A stretch of 18,983 nucleotides of DNA, from NCBI GenBank assembly GCA_035527455.1, contig DATLAN010000346.1, forward strand, positions 1 to 18,983, written 5' to 3'. The notes under the pieces are model-generated. The model did no database searches and was not told where the DNA came from. It saw only the letters and a list, made by a program, of their open reading frames with translations. The position numbers and the translations under genes were made by a program. Source of the stretch: DATLAN01 sp035527455. GTDB lineage: Bacteria > Planctomycetota > Planctomycetia > Pirellulales > Thermoguttaceae. Of this stretch, positions 14,778-18,983 are shown piece by piece (the stretch's first letter is position 1; every line of letters begins with the position of its first letter).

Positions 14778-15108
14778 GTCCCCCCTGTCGGTCACTGTGG
14801 GCTGGCGCCGGGTCATCCTCCTGATCCGGCGCGGGCCACAAGACAAGTTTCTCTCAAGGTCAATGAACGCATTTCTTTCCGGCAGGTCCGTCGGGATCCG
14901 CCGACGAGGATTGACGTAGACTCTCTGCTGGAGCCGTTTTACAATGTCTGCTGCATGTCGCTTCCACTCGACACCCGGTTCCCGATATCCGGGTTCGCCG
15001 GGTGAGTCGCGCAAAGTCCGACCGCGCAAGACGATTGGCTGCTTCTGAGGAACTATTGGTCGGCCTGATACAACACGATTCTTTGGCAAATCCGTTAAGA
15101 CCTGCAAA
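14778..15108. promoter_or_regulatory. Divergent promoter region with nested palindrome
   Basis: These 331 bases separate the minus-strand lipoprotein operon from the plus-strand LolA-like gene and must carry both promoters, but no consensus boxes are convincing. The most structured part is 14972-15004: CACCCGG (14972-14978) and CCGGGTG (14998-15004) enclose a second palindrome CCCGATATCCGGG (14981-14993). This could be an operator or a transcript hairpin in the leader of either gene. The ribosome-binding site AGGGGGG of the lipoprotein lies at its left edge. Confidence 0.45.
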
Positions 15109-16080
15109 ATGAAGGTCAGACTGCCCATTTTGCCACTATTGTGGGTCCTTCCTTTCGGGTTCCTGGTGCTTCACGTACGGAGCGAACCACCGGGTCTGGA
15201 AACGGCAGACACCCATATCCCCTATCCCGTCCAGACTACGCCGGAAACCGAAGCTGGAAGCGTAACTCCTTGGCAAGGAGATACTTACGACGATTCCTCA
15301 TCCCGCCTCCAGCCGCAGTCGCTCCTGGCCGAGGCGATCCGCAGACTCGAAGGCCATGCGTCGGTCGCTGCCAGCATCCGGCACGAGGTCGACCTGTTCG
15401 GCCAGCGGCTGTCCGGATCGGGCAGCTATTTCGAGCAGCACACCGCCGGGAAACACCTAATCCGGCTGGAATTGAAAATTCAATTGGGGGATCATACCAG
15501 CAGCTTCCTGCAGGTCTGTGACGGCGACTTCCTTTGGACGTACCAGAAGCTGCTGAAGGAACCGACACTCACCCGCATCGATGTTGCCCGAGCGATCGAA
15601 GGTCTCCGCCGGGCGAAAGATACCGGCAGCGAGAAGCGGCTGGAGATGTTGCCTGGTTTGGGTGGATTGCCCAAAGTCCTGCGAGGGCTCCATGCGTCAT
15701 TCGACTTCACCACTGCCGAGCGAGGCCAATGGGGTAAGGAAAGACGGCTGGTGTGGAGGCTGCATGGCCGTTGGCGCGGCGATCGCCTGGCGGCCCTGAT
15801 TCCCGACCAGAAAGAGGCCGTCGAGAAGGGCGAACCGGTCGATCTCTCGAAGCTTCCCCAGCATCTGCCCGACCACGTGGTCCTTCTGCTGGGACAAAAC
15901 GACCTTTTCCCCTACCGAATCGAATACCGCCGAGGCGAGGATCCCGAGGGCGTGACGCTGGTGGCGATGCAGTTGTACGACGTCAGAATCAACGTTCCGA
16001 CGGACGATCCGGACCGCTTCATCTACAAACCGGATCTCAAGCACACCGATCAGACGCAGGAATTCCTCGATTCGCTGTAG
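15109..16080 (+). CDS. Secreted LolA-like protein of unknown function
   Basis: 323 aa. A signal peptide is plain: KVR then a hydrophobic core LPILPLLWVLPFGFLVLHV. A linker follows, then SLLAEAIRRLEGHASVAASI and RHEVDLFGQRLSGSGSYFEQ, LIRLELKIQLGDHTSSFLQV and CDGDFLWTY. This alternation of strands, with a 'was it changed, what is the state' type sheet, recalls the LolA/LppX fold seen in many planctomycete periplasmic proteins. DLFPYRIEYRR near the end also fits. The fold is an inference; no catalytic site is visible. It stands alone on the plus strand. Its stop codon TAG (16078-16080) is formed by the GTAG of hairpin C copy 2, so the original C-terminus may have been different. Confidence 0.75.
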   Translation: MKVRLPILPLLWVLPFGFLVLHVRSEPPGLETADTHIPYPVQTTPETEAGSVTPWQGDTYDDSSSRLQPQSLLAEAIRRLEGHASVAASIRHEVDLFGQRLSGSGSYFEQHTAGKHLIRLELKIQLGDHTSSFLQVCDGDFLWTYQKLLKEPTLTRIDVARAIEGLRRAKDTGSEKRLEMLPGLGGLPKVLRGLHASFDFTTAERGQWGKERRLVWRLHGRWRGDRLAALIPDQKEAVEKGEPVDLSKLPQHLPDHVVLLLGQNDLFPYRIEYRRGEDPEGVTLVAMQLYDVRINVPTDDPDRFIYKPDLKHTDQTQEFLDSL

Positions 16081-16147
16081 GTCAGGGCTTGCCCTGACGG
16101 CTTCTCCCGTCGACCGCTCGATTCCGTCAGGGCAAGCCCTGACCTAC
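16077..16147. repeat. Long hairpin repeat, family C, copy 2, supplying two stop codons
   Basis: Arms at 16077-16100 and 16124-16147 are perfect 24-bp inverted copies around a 23-base loop. Each begins GTAGGTCAGGGCTTGCCC. The unit is the same as at 9319-9389. Both outer GTAG ends lie in coding frames as xxG TAG: on the plus strand they end the LolA-like protein at 16080, and on the minus strand they end the short signal-peptide ORF at 16144. Confidence 0.93.
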
Positions 16148-16254
16148 TTCCCTTCGAAGGAACCATTGCGAAGGAGATTTTCCGCCTGCACGGGCACGAC
16201 CATGACGGCCAACGAGAGAATCGCGGTCGTGAATCGAAACAGTCGGTTGGTCAT
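16144..16254 (-). pseudogene. Truncated secreted-protein gene (signal peptide + NLLRNGSFEG start)
   Basis: 36 codons. TNRLFRFTTAILSLAVMVVP then VQA is a complete signal peptide. The mature part is only ENLLRNGSFEGK before the stop. NLLRNGSFEG is the typical first strand of large secreted carbohydrate-binding or galactose-binding-like proteins, so the rest of a longer protein appears to be lost. The stop is contributed by the GTAG of hairpin C. It begins 5 bases after the ThuA stop, so it was probably part of the same operon. It could still be translated as a tiny exported peptide, but I judge it a remnant. Confidence 0.65.
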
Positions 16255-16259
16255 GGGAG

Positions 16260-17279
16260 CTATTCTTGCAAGGGCACGATGGGCGATTCCCAGCCGGCCA
16301 TGTCTTCGGGCTTCAGGCCGTCCTTCCGGCGGCCGCGATCTTTCCGCCAGGTGGCGTTGTAGGGCCCGACGAAGCTCACGTCGGCGTCGGCGGTAATGGC
16401 GTCTTCCAGTCCGGCCGCCCAGAAACAGGCGTTCAGGAGCATGCGGCGGAAGCCCTCGTTCTCGAAGTCGTTGGAGGCCCCGTACGTGGTCGTAAACACG
16501 CGGCCCGACTTGCCCGACGCGCTTGGATAGCTCCTCGTCCACGCCCCGGGCACGGGCGGGCGGGTCGGATCGGCGGCCGCGTCCGGCTCCATGCCCACCA
16601 GCGGCTGGGCCATCGCCAGCACTTCGCTCGGCCGCAGCGGATCGGCCTGGTAGCCGCCGCACTGTGCCCAAACGTCCTTCACGCCCCGGAGGATCGGGTG
16701 GTCGGCCTTCTCGGGCACGATGTCCAGCCGCGTGCTCGAGCGGAAGTTGCCGCCGTAGTGTCCGGCCCATTTCTCGCCGAGAATCTGGCGTCCGAACCCG
16801 TCCTGGAATTCCTCGCCGGCGTATCCGTTGGAGTACTTTGCGAACTTCCGGTCGGCGGGGATCTTGAATCCGTGGGTCGCGGTGCGCAGTCCGACGATCG
16901 GCCCGCCGCGGTCGAGGTAATCGACGAAATGCTGCATCTGGTCGTCCGGCCAATCCTGGAACCGCGTGTAGATCACCATCAGGTCCGCCGACTTCAGCGC
17001 CTCGATGCCCGGCACGTTCGACATTCCCGGCTGGATGACGCCGTTCTCATCCACGCCGAAGACGACCGTACACTTGAATCCGTGGTGTTTCGCCAGGATT
17101 CGCGCCAGCGCGGGCATGGCTTCTTCCGAGCGGTATTCGTGGTCGCTGACGATGAAGACAACGTGTTTGCCCTTGCCCGGCCCGGCGTCGCCTTCGTAGA
17201 CGAGCGGCCCGGCAAAGGCGGCTGGCGACAGGGAGAAGACGAGAAGCAACGTCAAGGCGGTGAGTGATTTCCAGTACAT
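16260..17279 (-). CDS. Secreted ThuA-domain protein (glutamine amidotransferase-like fold)
   Basis: 339 aa. The start at 17279 was chosen because it gives an immediate signal peptide YWKSLTALTLLLVFSLSPAA cut after AFA; the frame extending to 17390 runs into hairpin D. Landmarks of the ThuA (trehalose-utilisation) family are HVVFIVSDHEYRSEEAMPAL (39-58), SADLMVIYTRFQDWPDDQMQ, GGPIVGLRTATHGF, and GRVFTTTYGASNDFENEGFR near the end. The family has a flavodoxin/amidotransferase-like fold and occurs in planctomycete sugar catabolism clusters, but its reaction is not settled. Here it is exported, with a truncated secreted gene behind it. Confidence 0.88.
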   Translation of the reverse strand: MYWKSLTALTLLLVFSLSPAAFAGPLVYEGDAGPGKGKHVVFIVSDHEYRSEEAMPALARILAKHHGFKCTVVFGVDENGVIQPGMSNVPGIEALKSADLMVIYTRFQDWPDDQMQHFVDYLDRGGPIVGLRTATHGFKIPADRKFAKYSNGYAGEEFQDGFGRQILGEKWAGHYGGNFRSSTRLDIVPEKADHPILRGVKDVWAQCGGYQADPLRPSEVLAMAQPLVGMEPDAAADPTRPPVPGAWTRSYPSASGKSGRVFTTTYGASNDFENEGFRRMLLNACFWAAGLEDAITADADVSFVGPYNATWRKDRGRRKDGLKPEDMAGWESPIVPLQE

Positions 17280-17332
17280 GATGAAGTGACTCCAAGGGGT
17301 TGATGAAGGTGTTATTTGGTGGATGGGTGGCT

Positions 17333-17418
17333 GGGTGGCACGCCCTGAGGAACGAAGGGCGTGTTTGATGCTTGTAGTGTTAGTCAACACGCCCTTCGTT
17401 CCTCAGGGCGTGCCACCC
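17333..17418. repeat. Long hairpin repeat, family D, copy on the 3' side of RAYT
   Basis: Two perfect 33-bp arms (17333-17365 and 17386-17418) surround a 20-base loop. The unit begins GGGTGGC and has an inner hairpin ACGCCCT / AGGGCGT. The same element occurs at 18120-18205 with identical arms and a related loop of equal length. It lies between the ThuA start and the RAYT stop. A degenerate fragment, gtgggccacccc, follows near 17434. Confidence 0.93.
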
Positions 17419-17476
17419 CAAGTCCTCCTCAGAGTGGGCCACCCCGAGTTCGTACAATCGCTGCAAAAACAACGTC

Positions 17477-18067
17477 TCACCCTGGACACGCCGGGATAGT
17501 GCGATCCATTTGGACGTGGACCGGCTCCAGCCCGGCGTACCAGCGTGCGCTCGACCATTCCCAATCCTCGGGCCGGGCGACAAGGCCACGGCGAACCGGA
17601 TTGGCGTGGATGTACTCGACCATGCTGTGTACCGTGGTCGGTTCGACGACGTTCCGATCATAACCACCGCCCGGCTGCCAGAAGCGCCGACGCAAACGCT
17701 TGCCCTCGCGAACCGTAATCCTCGGTAACCATTGACGTGCGTTTCCTTCAAGCCAGGCGATCGCCTTTCGTGCGACTTCCTCCTTGAGCGTCGCTTGAAA
17801 TCGGCCGATCTCCAGGTTGGGCTGACGGGGATACACCAGCAGATGAACATGCTCGGGCATAATCACCCAGGCCCAGAGATCCACAGGCCACCGCTTGCGA
17901 GCGTGTTGAAGCGCTTCGACAAACCAAAGGCGAGTACGGTCGCGGTCCAGGAAATGGTATCGACCATAACAAGAGAATGTCAGTTCGCGTGCGTGCCCCG
18001 GCTCATCGTAACGCTTACGGCGTTTACGGAAACAAGGCTTGCCGCTCTTATGGTCCGTGATTTGCAT
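17477..18067 (-). CDS. REP-associated tyrosine transposase (RAYT, HUH/Y1 type)
   Basis: 196 aa, full length for the family. WAWVIMPEHVHLLVYP carries the HUH pair His73/His75. MVEYIHANPVRRGLV holds the expected nucleophile Tyr152, aligning with the Tyr of the E. coli RAYT motif DYIYINPVKHG. RRRFWQPGGGYDRNV lies between them, as RFWE does in E. coli, and EDWEWSSAR follows. All catalytic residues are present, so it should nick and rejoin single-stranded DNA. Family knowledge: RAYTs recognise REP hairpins, are usually single copy and are not bounded by IS ends. Here family D hairpins lie 58 bases beyond the stop and 52 bases before the start, in matching form. The ATG at 18067 is the first in frame. 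Confidence 0.93.
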   Translation of the reverse strand: MQITDHKSGKPCFRKRRKRYDEPGHARELTFSCYGRYHFLDRDRTRLWFVEALQHARKRWPVDLWAWVIMPEHVHLLVYPRQPNLEIGRFQATLKEEVARKAIAWLEGNARQWLPRITVREGKRLRRRFWQPGGGYDRNVVEPTTVHSMVEYIHANPVRRGLVARPEDWEWSSARWYAGLEPVHVQMDRTIPACPG

Positions 18068-18119
18068 GGTTCATAGTCTACTCGCGCAATCAACGATGTT
18101 CAATAGATGGAGCATTGGA

Positions 18120-18205
18120 GGGTGGCACGCCCTGAGGAACGAAGGGCGTGTTCGATGTGTGTTATGTCAAGCAACACGCCCTTCGTTCCTCAGGGCGTGC
18201 CACCC
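18120..18205. repeat. Long hairpin repeat, family D, copy on the 5' side of RAYT
   Basis: 33-bp perfect inverted arms at 18120-18152 and 18173-18205 surround a 20-base loop that shares GATG, TGT and TGT blocks with the loop of the other copy. A short fragment of the unit end, cgtgccaccc, recurs at 18221-18230 just before the sulfatase stop. Being upstream of the RAYT start, the hairpin may also shape RAYT expression. Confidence 0.93.
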
Positions 18206-18236
18206 CAATGTTTGTCAAAGCGTGCCACCCAACTTT

Positions 18237-18983
18237 CTACTTGACGACTCTGGTAAACATCATCAGTCGAAAGTCCATGGCCTGCGAGCCGGGGATTTTC
18301 GGCGCCCGCAGCGTCAACTCGCCGCGGCCTTTCTTGAGATCGATCGTCCCCAGCTTCAGGGGCTTGAAGTCCTTGACGTACGATTCGCCGCGAGCCACCC
18401 GATCGTGCTCGCCGCCGCGCAGCGGCGGGTCGTGGGCTTCGGTGATTTCTCCCCGCAAAACGCTGTCGCCGAAACTCAACTCGATCGTCGAACCCACGTC
18501 GGCGGCCGGGCAGGTGTAGTGGACCTCGACTTCATACGTCCCCTCGGCAAGTACCTCCGCGTCCCACGTGATCTTGTCGTCCGGGCTGGTCCAGCGGGTG
18601 AAGAACGAACAGTTGGGAAACCGGTTCGATCGCTCGATGTTGCCGTGCGCCTTGCCGTCGCGGGCCGGGATCTGCGTGTAGCGGTAATCGGGATGCCCGA
18701 TGAGGAACGGGCGGTCGTCTTGATTGTACCCGGCCAGGACCTCCTCCTTGAAGGTTTTGGCGGCGTCGCGCAAGCCGGCGGCGACGTCCGGGTGTTGCTC
18801 GGCGACGTCGGTGTCCTGGCCCGGATCGGCGATCATGTCGTAGAGCATGCCCTGCGGGTCCAGCCGATACTGCTGCGTGCGCACGCTGACGCGGCCTCCC
18901 CAGTGCGAGAAGATCATCCGAGCGGGCCACGGCCGGGGCGTGCCCAACAGCAGCGGCTCGAGGCTGACGCCGTCCAGCGGCTT
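18237..18983 (-). CDS. Sulfatase C-terminal part with accessory domain, 5' end outside window
   Basis: 248 residues are visible, open at the right edge. KPLDGVSLEPLLLG, WPARMIFSHWGGRVSVRTQQ and YRLDPQGMLYDMIADPGQDT followed by DVAEQHPDVA are the usual C-terminal subdomain of arylsulfatase A-type enzymes. The catalytic Cys/Ser motif would lie outside the window. About 120 further residues follow (YEVEVHYTCPAADVGSTIEL, then GELTLRAPKIPGSQAMDFRL), a beta-rich module that resembles a carbohydrate-binding-like sandwich and is often fused to planctomycete sulfatases. Such enzymes are normally exported and desulfate polysaccharides. The substrate cannot be read. Confidence 0.85.
   Translation of the reverse strand, partial: KPLDGVSLEPLLLGTPRPWPARMIFSHWGGRVSVRTQQYRLDPQGMLYDMIADPGQDTDVAEQHPDVAAGLRDAAKTFKEEVLAGYNQDDRPFLIGHPDYRYTQIPARDGKAHGNIERSNRFPNCSFFTRWTSPDDKITWDAEVLAEGTYEVEVHYTCPAADVGSTIELSFGDSVLRGEITEAHDPPLRGGEHDRVARGESYVKDFKPLKLGTIDLKKGRGELTLRAPKIPGSQAMDFRLMMFTRVVK

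Noticed and set aside
17361..18205. Composite transposon bounded by inverted repeats around the RAYT gene
   Set aside because: The flanking elements are self-complementary hairpins that also fit the pattern of REPs near RAYT genes. No target-site duplication is visible, and similar hairpins of other families occur without a transposase.
9319..18205. CRISPR array formed by the repeated palindromes
   Set aside because: Repeats are scattered over kilobases, not regularly spaced, and belong to different families; no cas genes are present.

Overview
The window looks like chromosomal DNA of a high-GC planctomycete, probably Pirellulales-like. This rests on gene content: an HzsA-related multihaem protein, a Gfo/Idh/MocA oxidoreductase, a secreted ThuA-domain protein, a sulfatase end, and several secreted proteins of planctomycete type. 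Dense palindromic intergenic repeats fit the same picture. The lineage is inferred from these families, not from a phylogeny.

Layout. Bases 1-1102 (-) hold most of a Gfo/Idh/MocA oxidoreductase. It lies directly behind a complete tmRNA gene (ssrA, 1162-1519, -) and its hairpin terminator. Bases 1675-4038 (-) encode a secreted beta-propeller protein with three CxxCH haem motifs, related to the hydrazine synthase alpha subunit. Bases 4359-8021 (+) form a tight four-gene ABC-2 exporter operon (ATPase, permease, ATPase, permease). Then on the minus strand come a class I aminotransferase (8165-9277), a shortened phosphohexomutase-like protein with an altered active site (9395-10711), and a compact lower-GC pair of an 80-aa protein plus a nucleotidyltransferase (10734-11566). 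Bases 11662-14777 (-) hold three exported proteins, two of them paralogues and one with a DUF11 domain. After a 331-bp divergent intergenic region come a secreted LolA-like protein (15109-16080, +), a truncated signal-peptide ORF (16144-16254, -), a ThuA protein (16260-17279, -), a RAYT-type HUH transposase (17477-18067, -) and the C-terminal part of a sulfatase (18237 to the window end, -).

The feature tying the window together is a set of long hairpin repeats. Four unrelated sequence families (A-D below) share one design: two REP-like units in opposite orientation around a short loop, each unit with its own inner hairpin. All sit between genes. Families B and C begin with GTAG, the tetranucleotide known from REP elements moved by RAYT transposases. 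Family D flanks the RAYT gene on both sides in near-identical copies. One family C copy (16077-16147) forms the stop codons of both converging ORFs next to it.

The strongest items for follow-up are this RAYT/REP system, the HzsA-related protein, the phosphohexomutase-like protein lacking its catalytic serine and C-terminal domain, the small-protein/nucleotidyltransferase pair, and the tmRNA tag AKPSFAMAA.
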